Source of the DNA: Mixophyes australis
Lineage: Eukaryota; Chordata; Amphibia; Anura; Limnodynastidae
Reading direction: 5' to 3'
Length of the DNA stretch: 64,000 nucleotides
NCBI GenBank assembly: GCA_036250195.1
Contig: JAVHZZ010000005.1
Span: 127,638,098-127,702,097 of the forward strand
Part shown: in pieces, positions 21,990 to 32,749 of the stretch
Numbering within the stretch: position 1 is the first letter of the stretch
Layout: the number at the start of each line of letters is the position of its first letter
The notes under the pieces: generated by a model
The model's input: the letters and a program-made list of their open reading frames with translations, nothing else
Database searches by the model: none
What the model was told of the DNA's origin: nothing
Position numbers and translations under genes: made by a program

Positions 21990-24759
21990 CCCATAATGAG
22001 AAATTGCCAAAACAGCAGCCTTTCAAGACGGTACGTGATATGGAAATGCCCCAAGTCCCTTTCCTCTTTGGGGGTAGATTGCACCCTACCCTTAAATAGA
22101 AAGTTTAAAAAGATGTCATTGTCATCATCTGGAGCTTCATCCTGACCCTTATTAGTGTGTACGTCATCATCACAGACTATCAATTCATCGCCGCTTGAAT
22201 CCGCCATTGAAAAACAGTCAGTGCTTGGATATCTTTGATGGTGAAGGCCTTCCTCGTGGAAGATGTAGTTCATTTTTATGAACATCATTTTCTCCACATT
22301 TTTGGGAAGTAACCTTCTACGGCGATCACTGACTTAGTTCCCGGCTGTGCTGAACACTCGTTCAGAGTACACACTGGAGGGTGGGCAGCTTAGGTAACGC
22401 AAAGCAAGTTTGTACATGGGTTTCCAAATGGCCTGCTTTTCCTCCCAGTAAGGAAAGGGACTGTCTGACATTTCCATATCAATTACCTCTTGAAAATAAT
22501 CCTCCACCATCCTTTGCATGTTTATACTCGTATTGGATGGAGTTATGGGCAAGGTGACACATTTTTTTGAAAAATCCTTCAAACCAGCCCAGATGTTAAA
22601 TTTGTTCTGGTCGGCCCCCTGCGTCTTCCCTGCTTCTTTATGGGAAATTTAATTATTTACGAGCAGCAGCAGCTTGAGAAAGTGAAGGAGGACACGTCTT
22701 CAAGCCGAGGCCCAGTTCAGCGGCCAACTTGCTGAGCAATAGCTCCTTGCAAAAGTTCACATCTCGCTCATTTACAAGTAAAGACTCAATGTAGGTCTTA
22801 AACCTTGGATCAAGCACAGTGGCCAAAGCATACTGATCTGAGTTCAAGATCTTAATAACTCGAGGATCATTGTGAAGCGAATTAAGTACTTGATCGACAA
22901 GGCCAGCATACTTTGCTGAATTGCTTGCTTTCATCTCCTCCTTCAGTTTCTCTAGCTGCTTTTCCAATAGTCTAATTAAAGGAATGACTTGGCTCAAACT
23001 AGCAGAGTGTGCACTCACTTCACACGTCACAACTTCAAATGGTTTCAGCACCTTGCACAGCACTGAAAGGATTCCCCACTGTGCAAGACTGAAATATATC
23101 CCCCCTCATTTCCCAATGTCATGGCTTGTGCGATACGCTTGGATGGCTTTGCGCTGTTCCTCCATCCTCTGAAGCATGTACAGGGTGGAATTCCACCTAG
23201 TTACCACCTCTTACTTAAGTTGGTGGCAAGGCAAGTTAAACTGCTCTTGGAGCTGCCTCAATACCCTACATGCTGTGGCAGAATGCCTGAAATGGCCTGA
23301 AATTTTACGGGCCACCGAAAGCATCTCCTGCACCTCACGATTATTTTGTAGGAAGCTCTGCACCACCAAGTTAATGGTGTAAGCAAAACAGGGAATGTGC
23401 TGGAAATCACCCAGCTGTAATGCTCACACTATATTGTTGGCGTTATCAGAAATGGCATATCCTGGGAGAGTCCAAGTGGTATAAGCCATGTATCAATCAC
23501 ATCTCTTAGTTTGCGTAACAAATTGTCAGCTGTATGCCTGTTAGTGAAGCCGGTGATAGAAAGGGTTGCCTGCCTGTGACAAATGTTACGTAGTGGTGTA
23601 AATGCCTATGCTGTTCCTGCTGGTGAAGGTGAATGACCAACCTAGTGGGCTGTCACAGTTATATAGTGTTTGGTTTGCCCACTTCCATTTGTCAACATAT
23701 CTGTGGTTAAGTGTACAGTGGGCAGAATGGCATTTTTCAGCGCAATCTCTACATTTGTACACACTTTTTGGTATAGTTGTGGAATAGCTTTACGGGAAAA
23801 ATGGTGTCACGATGGAATTCTGTAACGCGGACACAAAACCTCAATTAACTGTGAAAAACCAGCTGCGTTTATTATGGATATTTGACGCAGATCTAACACT
23901 TACATGGCTGCCATGGCGTCTGTGATTCGCTTGGCGACTGGGTGACTGCTGTCATATTTGCTTCCCCTAGCAAACGATTGTTTCACAGTTAATTGCTGAA
24001 ATGTAGGACTGCTCATTTTCTTGGCCTGCCTCTGGGCTGACGATTCACCCCCAGCAGCAGCAACAGAGGCAGCAGTGGGACTAATGCTTTCTTCAGAGGA
24101 ATCAATTATAGTGCAGGAGCCATCCAGCTTTAATAAGTGGAATGCAGGGCTAACTCTGAGCGCTACTGAGGATATTGATGAGGATGGTGTGGTAGGTGTA
24201 TTTTGTAGCCATCCGGATGTCGGTGACCAGAGGGTCCTAGCTGATGATGGAGTGCTGACTGACTGTGGCTTGACATACACTACAAATGGCTATACAATTG
24301 TTATCTGGATTGGGGTAGAAATAATTCCACACATAAGAGGTGGTTTTTTTTCGTTTTATGGCCAGGCATGACAATGGCCTTTTTCTTGTCACGTGCCAGA
24401 ACTGCTGCCACTGTTGCAGGACATACACAAACAACCTCATTCTCATCAACATCCTCATTAGCACCCTCGTCGCCTACACAAATCTCCCCCTCATCCTCTT
24501 CTATTTCCAAAGTGGCATCCTCAATTTGTGTATCACCGGCTACACTCAACTTACACTTAACTTTTCCTCAGTTACACTTCTTTTTCACTTCATTACGGTA
24601 AAAAATTTTTGGGTGTGTGTGTTTTCTTACCAGATTTCAAAAGACGGTGTAGTTTGACATCGCCTTTCCCAGATGACGTACTGGGAACACTACCATCAGG
24701 ACTGGTGACAGAACCTGGTTGCTGATTCTGCTCATATGTGGACTGCTTTGAATCCATTT
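21990..24759 (-). pseudogene. hAT transposase with BED finger, copy A
   Basis: Transposase of a BED-finger hAT family. I start it at ATG 24759 (MDSKQSTYEQNQ), which is also open in copy B. Acidic region (EIEEDEGEICVGDEGANEDV), then the BED half YVWNYFYPNPDNNCIAICSVCQA; the second half with the two His is deleted here. Later parts: SSPTFQQLTVKQSFARGSKY near 23960, LVDQVLNSLHNDPRVIKILN near 22870, and the hATC dimerisation region (YLSCPPSSVYSERVFSTAGN, DRRRRLLPKNVEKMMFIKMNY) near 22400-22270, with an acidic tail. Frames change several times and a TAG interrupts AGN*VSD. Dead copy. Confidence 0.88.
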
Positions 24760-24781
24760 TAATGAGGCCAAAGCACTTGTA

Positions 24782-25510
24782 ATGCTACAAATTGCTTTTA
24801 TACTGCTGAAAAATCTGACTTTTGACAGCCAGAAAAATTACAGTAAAACACTGGGGAATATGGGACACCCCAAAAGCACTTGTAGTGCTACAAATAGTCT
24901 TTTATACTGCTGACAAATCTGACTTTTGACAGCCAGAACAATTAATGTAAAAGAATGGGGAATATGGGACACCCCAAAAGCACTTGTAGTGCTACAAATT
25001 GTTTTTTATACTGCTGACAAATCTGACTTTTGACAGCCAGAAAAATTACAGTAAAACACTGGGGAATATGGGACACCCCAAAAGCACTTGTAGTGCTACA
25101 AATTGTTTTTTATACTGCTGACAAATCTGACTTTTGACATCCAAAACAATTAATGCAAAATAAGGGGGAATATGGGACACCCCAAAAGAACTTGGAGTGC
25201 TACAAATTGTTTTTTAAACTGCTGACAAATCTGACTTTTGACAGCCAGAACAATTAATGCAAAAGAATGGGGAATATGGGACACCCCAAAAGCACTTGTA
25301 GTGCTACAAATTGTTTTTTATACTGCTGACAAATCTGACTTTTGACAGCCAGAACAATTAATGCAAAAGAATGGGGATTATGGGACACCCCAAAAGCACT
25401 TGTAGTGCTACAAATTGTTTATTATACTGCTGACAAATAGGACTTTTGACAGCCAGAAAAAATTATGCAAAAGAATGGGGAACACCCCAAAAGCACTTGG
25501 AGTGCCAGAA
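24782..25510. repeat. Subterminal tandem array in hAT copy A
   Basis: About seven units of roughly 105 bp with GACACCCCAAAAGCACTTG, AGTGCTACAAATTG, CTGCTGACAAATCTGACTTT and GACAGCCAGAA. The array lies just upstream of the transposase start, and similar arrays occupy the same place in copies B and C. Confidence 0.9.
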
Positions 25511-25884
25511 ATTGAACAAAAACCCTCCTCTATGCTCCTCTTACTGCTGTAACAACTGGTATTAAGATTAGAATGGTATTGAATAGAAACAATAATGTGT
25601 CCAATTACTTCTCTGTCTCTGCGCTGATATAGCCTGTGTGACCTAACCCTGCTCTCTCCCTCTGTCAAATGGCGATGGATTGCTGTGGAGGCTGGTATTT
25701 ATGCTTTTCAAATGTCGTGAGAACCGAGTTCAGAAATACGAATACGTCACAATGACGTTTTGCCTCGAGTTCGATTCCGAATGGGCGGGAGAGTATCGAG
25801 CCTGCTAGGCTCGGTACTCGGATAGGCTAAATTCGGTCGGATTCGGATCTCGGGGAACCGAGCCCACCCATCTCTTAAAAACAC

Positions 25885-25949
25885 TGACGCAGAAAACTTT
25901 GTGAAAACCAATACTGGTGTCATTCTCAAAACTTTTGGCCATGACTGTA
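25885..25949 (+). mobile_element. Tc1 transposon 3' end
   Basis: Continuation of the element at 20200-21452 beyond hAT copy A; ends ACTTTTGGCCATGACTGTA. The hAT duplication AAAAACAC joins the two halves. Confidence 0.85.
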
Positions 25950-26288
25950 GATGAATGTATAATAACATTATCATATTAATATGTATAGTATAATGTTTAT
26001 CTAGCTTATTTAAAGAACTTGATGCTTGCAGAATGTAGCTTGTCTATAGAGTAAATTGACCTTAAACCCTTCTATCTTCAATTTTATTCATACTGTATGA
26101 ATAAATCTAATAAATAATAATCTAATAAATCTAATAATAATAATCTAATAATAGTATAATAAATATTATCACATTAGTGGGTCTGCCATGAATATGGCAT
26201 GTCCCAGTTCAGCGGATTTAAAAAAATGACAGAGCAAGAAAACGGCATATAGTAAGAAACCCCTTGACTTGATAATATAAGGCCTCTT
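25950..26288. other. AT-rich stretch with AATAAT repeats
   Basis: Low-complexity AATAAT/ATAATC runs around 26095-26170; otherwise nothing seen. Confidence 0.5.
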
Positions 26289-26291
26289 TTA

Positions 26292-26465
26292 GAGGTATAT
26301 TTACTAAACTGTGGGTTTGAAAAAGTGGAGATGTTGCCTATAGCAACCAATTAGATTATAGCTGTCATTTTGTAGAAAGTAGTAAATAAATAATAACTAG
26401 AATATGATTGGTTGCTATAGGCAACATCTCCACTTTTTCAAACCCACAGTTTGTGAATATACCCC
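26292..26465. mobile_element. Palindromic MITE (Harbinger type)
   Basis: 174 bp, almost entirely two inverted arms of about 70 bp: CTGTGGGTTTGAAAAAGTGG AGATG... against CTTTTTCAAACCCACAG. Ends GAGGTATATTTAC / GAATATACCCC are flanked by TTA on both sides (26289-26291 and 26466-26468), the 3-bp duplication of PIF/Harbinger. No coding capacity. Confidence 0.85.
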
Positions 26466-26468
26466 TTA

Positions 26469-26988
26469 GAGTTCAGAACAGATCCAACTAAATTATGCAA
26501 ATTTGCACCTGTACAAACCATGCTAAAATGCAAATTATGCAAGGGCTGTTATTTTTTACGCAGGGAAAAGATTACCTCTTTGAGTATTGCACTGTGATTT
26601 AGGGCCTCTTTTTGAGATGGGCTTATGTCAAGTTTTGTGAACTCCTTTTAGTGCATGTACACCAATAGAAGTATATTATAGATTTGTGTGTATGTTAGTC
26701 TTAAACTTGGAGTTATGGAATGGGGGTGGGCAAGCAATAATTATGTACAGTAATGCTATGTGTAAATGTAGCACGCCCCTTGGAAATTTAATTTTACTTC
26801 AGTTGCATTCCCATATACACTTCTTATGAGGTGTATGATGATGACATCTGCTGCACTATGTTGCTGCTCCAAGGTGCTTGTTTAATGACTCCTCCACCAA
26901 ATAGTATGTAATTTATTAGTATTGAGGCTATATCATTTCAAGTCACTAATGTCTATTCTGATTACTTATTTCTCATTCCATTTGGATG
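26469..26988. other. Unassigned stretch
   Basis: No gene or repeat recognised. Confidence 0.4.
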
Positions 26989-27591
26989 TGTCACAGAATT
27001 GCAGAGATGGCCGCTAACCGGTATTAGCACAACTGAACCGGGAGGCGCGGAGTCTAACGTACCCCCGGTATTCACCAGGGACCCCCGCAAGGAGGTTTGG
27101 GCTTAGCTGCAGAGGGTACGCAGGTCGCGGTTCTCCAAGACAGTCACCGGTGTAACGACAGCAGTAGACAGGCGTAGTCAGGCAATTCAGGTCAGAGCCA
27201 ACCAAGCGGTGCAGTACAGAGGGAGGATCCAGAGAGAAGTCAGGTCAAGCCAAATAGTCAAACCAGCTGGGCAGCGAGGTACCAAAATGAAACACAGGTG
27301 AGTAGTCACAGGAAGCCGAGTCAGAACCGAATAACACACTGGATCAGAAGTTCAGGAAACGCTGGAGCTGGAGTGAACCAATACTCTGGCACTAGACATG
27401 TGTCAGAGGCTGCTTTATATACCCTAATGTGCCTCCTGATTTGGTTAGGGAGATTTTGGCTGTAAGACATGCTGGCTGCAGACAGGTGAGCAGAGATAGC
27501 GTCCCGCTGCTAGGCAACAGGACGTGGTTGCTGAGAAGGTGCAGGCGTCCGTCTCCTGCACCAAGTGTCAGTGCGGAGACGGAACCTGACA
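26989..27591 (-). mobile_element. Solo LTR of a Ty3 element (same family as 598-849)
   Basis: 603 bp with TGTCAC...TGACA ends. Its minus-strand start TGTCAGGTTCCGTCTCCGCA matches the LTR at 598. Flanks are GGATG and GGATT, a 5-bp duplication with one change. A TATA box (TATATAAA on the minus strand, 27422-27415) fits an LTR promoter. No internal region remains, so LTR-LTR recombination is the likely origin. Confidence 0.75.
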
Positions 27592-27806
27592 GGATTACTG
27601 CAGCAAAGAAGATTTAAGGAGCAGGCACCTGAGGAGAGCACCCAGTGACCGAGGGCCTTCTACCCGCCTTGAGCAGACTTGTCCAGGTGTATGGTTTTGG
27701 CAGTGTGCAAATAAGTTAGGTGGGGATGTCTGACTTTCTGTAAGAAAGCCTAATAGGTTTACACTGCATTATAAACTTAAATATAGACCCAAAAAATACA
27801 GACACT

Positions 27807-29908
27807 CAGGGAAGGGCTGGCAGTCTTTGGCCCGGGGGGCAAGCACACAGCACTGGCTCATAAGTAGCGGCCCATCCTTAAAGGGTGTTTTTTGGTACAA
27901 TATATATTTATATATATAATAAGAGGCTATTTTAGTGTTGCTTAATCCATATATATATTTTTATGCCCAGGCCCAGAGCTGGATTAAGGCTCTGGGGGCC
28001 TGGGCACTTTAAACATGGTAACCCCCTGTGATGTAGCATGGTTATCCATTTAGACAAATACACAGGCAATACTGTGTGCACTACTGTTAGGTGCACACAG
28101 TTCTGCCTTCACGAGCAGTACACGGTGAAGCGGGACATACCTCCCAACTGTCCTAAGCTAAACAGTCACCCAAATTTGGGACTGTCCCACCAGATTCAGG
28201 ACAGTTGGCAGACTGTCCTGCTCTCTCCTACCTGTTCTTGTCACTGTCACCACTTGTGGCTGCTGGTTTCTTTAGCTCATTTGCTGGTTGTCTGCACCAT
28301 GGAATATTGGAGGCCCTATTTGGAGAAATAATGGGTACATAAAATTTAGAAAACTCCAACCAGTCCCAGTTTAAATCAATAGCACCCACGTTTTATAAGT
28401 AGGCCTCCCTTCAGCCACAACATTAAAATAATAATATTCATATTTGCTAAATCGATCTCTATCCCTCCAACCAACCCTGACATTTGATAGCACCCACATT
28501 TAATATATAAACCTATTTCCCTCTCTCCAAACAACCCCAGCAATAATTTAAATAGCATTTACATTTAACAAATATAACCATTTTCCACAACAATCCCAGG
28601 CATTAAATAATTTATAATCACATTTAATAAAGAGACCTCATTCTCCCCAAACAACCCCACAATCAATAGCTCACCACCCCAGCATTGAATTAAAGGTCCA
28701 ATTACTCCATCTTAAATTCATAGGACCAACTAATAAATTAAATTGCCCCACCATCACCCCCTTAAATAAAATAGCGCCCAATAATTAGCCCCCACCTGCA
28801 CTCCTCAATTAAATTAACAGCCTACCTTTCACACACAATCCGTTCATATACTGGCCCCCTCTCACATACAATATGTTTATATAGTGGCCCCCTCACACAC
28901 ACAATACATTCATATAGTGGCCCCCTCACACACACACACAATACATTCATATAGTGGTCCCCTCCCACACACAATACATTCATATAGTGGCCCCCTCTCA
29001 CACACAATACGTTTATATAGTGGCCCCCTCACACACACACAATACATTCATATAGTGGCCCCCTCACACACACAATACATTCATATAGTGGCCCCCTCAC
29101 ACAATACATTCTTACAGTGGCCCCCTCACAGTCACAATACATTCATATAGTGGCCCCCTCTCACACACAATACGTTTATATAGTGGCCCCCTCACACACA
29201 AAATACATTCATATAGTGGCCCCCTCACACACACAATACATTCATATAGTGGCCCCCTCACACACACAATATATTCATATAGTGGCCCCCTCACACACAC
29301 ACAATACATTCTTACAGTGGCCCCCTCACAGACACAATACATTCATACAGTGGCCCCCTCACACACACATAATACATTCATACAGTGGCCCCCTCACACA
29401 CACAATACATTCATACAGTGGCCCCCTCACACACACACAATACATTTATATAGTAACCCCCTCACACACACAAAACATTCATATAGTGGCCCCCTTACAC
29501 ACACAATACATTCATATAGTGGCCCCCTCATACACACACAATACTTTCATACACTGGCCCCTTCTCACACATACATACATTCATATACTGCCCCCCTAAC
29601 ATACACACATTTATTATTAATTTATTATTCTGACGCAAACATATACTCACCTGGTTCATCGGCGCGCTGTGCAGTTCTTCATCTGTTCGCACATGGGACG
29701 GCACCTATGACGTGGTGCGCGTCCCATGTGCCACCAGGAGGAGGTCAAATTTGAAGGGACGGAGATCTGCGCCGCGGGCAATTGTAGAAGGTGGCTGGCC
29801 CGGGGGAGGGGCCAGTCACTATTACAAACACCCGGCCCGAATTTATTTTTTTGGGCCCGGCCCGGTGAACATGTGCCCCCTGCCACCCCCCGGGCCAGCC
29901 CGCCCCTG
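27807..29908. mobile_element. hAT-like non-autonomous element carrying a minisatellite
   Basis: Ends CAGGGAAGGGCTGGC and GCCAGCCCGCCCCTG are inverted, with further matching CCCGGGGGG inside. The 8-bp flanks CAGACACT (27799-27806) and CAGACAGT (29909-29916) differ by one base. CAGGG...CCCTG ends and 8-bp duplications are typical of hAT. No transposase seen; much of the right half is tandem repeat. Confidence 0.75.
28825..29605. repeat. Minisatellite inside the hAT-like element
   Basis: About 22 units of 32-38 bp: ATAGTGGCCCCCTCACACAC then ACAATACATTCAT. The CA-rich part varies in length. Long readings on both strands here are artefacts of the repeat. Confidence 0.95.
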
Positions 29909-29916
29909 CAGACAGT

Positions 29917-30829
29917 GCTGATATATCAAAAAGTGTGACGAGCATTGATGATAAAAATCACTTGTGTAAAACAGTAAAGCACTGCACAGAATCTTAAAGT
30001 GTATTGGTAGCAATTTAGACAACAATAGAAACCAGTACTCCTAGATAGAACCAAACAGTGCTGACAGTATATGGAAATGTGAGACGGCCATCCTTATATC
30101 CTAAGGCACTAAAGCTGATGTATGTATTCTAAATTGAAACAAACTGTCCCAAGGAACCCCTGCCCTTCTCACTTTTGCTAAACAGTGATGAAAAAACCTT
30201 AAACTTCATTCCAATTTTGTCTCAGGTGAACAATTTTCTTCCAAATTCAAGGGATATCTTGATGCTCTGTAAGTAAATAGTTTTCTGATAGGTTTCTGTA
30301 TTATTATTATAAATACATCTTTTTTTCATAATCTGATAATGATGATCAGCTTTATGTTTACTAGTTAAGCAAAAAGTGTAACCAGCACCAGTGTTTACTA
30401 TGCTGATAGCCACTTACGTAAGGGGGACAAAGAGAGTGCAGTTTTCCAAAAAAAAGTGACAACCAGCACCAGGCTTTGCCACACTTGGCTGGTAAAAGCC
30501 TATTGTCGGTGAGCATGGGAATTTGGGCCCAAAATCCCCCTTCCCTCCTGGACGGCTATGGCCAGTTATGTGTTACAGATAGAAATCATTACTTAAGCGC
30601 ATGCAATTATAAGTCCCACCAATCCCTGGCAACAATTAACTGCTTGGGCATCCTGGCACTTTTACAATTTGTACCTCTTCATTTACAGTATCTAACTCAG
30701 GCTATAAGCACAGGTGCTGGTAAAATTTTGGAGGGTCACTTTTAAAAACTACAGTGTAATTAAAACTTATAATCAACAATTTTATGGTGATTACTGGCAT
30801 ATCATGATACAGCTGCATACATATGCAGC
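29917..30829. other. Unassigned non-coding stretch
   Basis: No gene, splice-site pair or repeat boundary that I can support. Confidence 0.4.
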
Positions 30830-30932
30830 ATTTTGAGTAGAGATGCTCACTGACCCCCGTGTTTTGGTTTTTGTTTTGGATCTGGATTACAGTCGTGTTT
30901 TGGTTTTGGTTTTGCCAAACCGCCATTGCGTG

Positions 30933-32218
30933 TGTCACGGGCACTAGGAGTTCTGCCCAGTATTCACCAGTTGACAATGCTTACCAGAGGGGTGGGGTTT
31001 ACACAGCGGACCTCTGGGCAGTAGGGTGAATACTAGGAACGTATATAACAGCAGATGGAGAGAGAATGCCAATGGAATAGATGAGAGTCAGTGACTTGCA
31101 GCTATACTGGTAGGAGAGTCAGCGACTTGCAGCTGTACTGGTAGGAGAGCAGAGTGGACGTGAACAGGTGAAGGAAGGTAACGGGAGAGTCAGTGGTCTG
31201 CGGATAGGAAGTTGTACCACTGCTGTGATGAGAAGACTTGTCCAGGTGCAGGTAGGTAACGGGAGAGTCAGTGGTCTGCGTATAGCAAGTTGTACCACTG
31301 CTGTGAAGGGAAGACTTGTCCAGGTGTAGGTAGGTAGCGGAAGAGTCAGTGGTCTGCGTAAAGCAAGTTGTACCACTGCTGTGATGAGGTGAGGACTTGT
31401 CCAGGTGCGGATAAGTGGAGGAGTGATAAGAGTCTATAACTGTATAAGTACAATTGGAGAGCAGAGGAGCTAGTCCCAAATAGATATGCAGCATCACAGC
31501 TAATAGTCTATAGCGGGTATGCATACCGCTGCTGAGTAGAGAGGCTTGTCCAAAGCAGATATGCAGGATAACAACTGATAGTCAATAGCAAGTATGCATA
31601 TTGCTGCTAAATAGAGAAGCTTGTTCAAACAGATATGCAGCGTAACGGCTAATAGTCTATAGCGGGTATGGATACCGCTGCTGAGTAGAGAAGCTTGTCC
31701 AAAGCGGATATGCAGAATAACAGCTGATAGTCAATAACAAGTATGCATACCGCTGCTAAGTAGAGAAGCTTGTCCAACGAGGATATGCAGGCACAGCAGG
31801 AGAGCTGAGAGACTGTAGCGGGTATGGGAACCACAGGTGAGCAGAGCAGGTAATCCAGCAGACAGCTGAAAACACGAGCAGGACACAGGAGTCAGTAGCG
31901 GGTATGGGAACCGCTGATGATCAGAGCAGGTAATCCAGCAGGAAACTGAAGATACGAGCAGCACACAGGAGACACCTTCAGAGACTCACAGGGAATGAGA
32001 CTCAAGATCAGGCAACGATACCATGGCCACAGGTGCCTTAAATAGGGAGAGGTGATTGACCCACCAATTAGGTTAAAAGCAAAGTCATAAGAGTTCATGG
32101 ATCCTGCGCATGCGCAGACCATCAAGATGGCGGACGGCCGCGGCTCAGGACAGGCGCCGGCAGGAAGGATAGAGAACCACGCACCAGCGCAGAGGCACTC
32201 ACGGTCCGGTGAGTGACA
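30933..32218 (-). mobile_element. Solo LTR of the Ty3 chromovirus family, inside hAT copy B
   Basis: Ends TGTCACGGGCACTAGGAG and CGGTGAGTGACA match the LTRs at 850-2310 and 5875-7609. The 5-bp duplication GCGTG is exact (30928-30932 and 32219-32223), which independently fixes the LTR ends of the family. It keeps the decamer AAGATCAGGC (32004-32013) and TATA box. Repeats AGTCAGTGGTCTGCG...TTGTACCACTGC occur near 31187, 31266 and 31345. Confidence 0.93.
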
Positions 32219-32749
32219 GCGTGTTTTGGTTTTGGCTTTGGTTTTGTTTGGTTTTGTTTTGCTATTTTGTGGAAAAATCAATGTTTTTGGGCATAAAATA
32301 ACCAAATTTAGTGCTCCACCTGTTTCTTGGATAAGTAATGTAATTGTAAAGCTAATAAATTATCCAAAAAACAGTTTAATTCCTGGTAGGCCTTCATTAA
32401 TTCTACACACAAACCAGATTGTCTTCCTCTCCATCTATGCATATTGGCAATGCAGCCATCGTCTTTGGGTGTATATTACACCCTACACTTATAGTTAAAT
32501 ATGTAAAGAAATGGACAAAGGCAGTTTGGTTTCTCTCTCAATAGGCCCCCCTCCACTTGTAGAAAATACAAAAAAATTCAGCCGTTATAGACTGTACAAT
32601 ATTAATTGAAATGGACAAAGCCAGTTTGGGCTCAGTGTGTGTATGACACCCTACCCATAATAAGAAATTGCCAAAACAGAAGCCTTTCAAGACAGTACGT
32701 GATATGGAAATGCCCCAAGTCCCTTTCCTCTTTGGGGGTAGATTGCACC

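Larger units (their letters stand above)
21461..25876 (-). mobile_element. hAT transposon copy A
   Basis: 4416 bp, inserted in the Tc1 element with an exact 8-bp duplication AAAAACAC (21453-21460 and 25877-25884). Ends are TAGAGATGCTCACTGACCCC and CCGAGCCCACCCATCTCTT. The right part has a tandem array (24782-25510), then a terminal region with CAATGACGTTTTGCC and a self-complementary GGCTCGG/CCGAGCC end. Confidence 0.93.

Noticed and set aside
28825..29605. Long open readings on both strands rich in HTQYIHIVAPSH or CVRGPLYECI repeats
   Set aside because: They are translations of a 32-38 bp tandem repeat; all frames repeat and no start or splice context supports a gene.
29665..29720. CACATGGGAC ... 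GTCCCATGTG inverted repeat, considered as an element end or hairpin RNA
   Set aside because: It lies inside the hAT-like element and has no matching flanks; probably local palindrome only.
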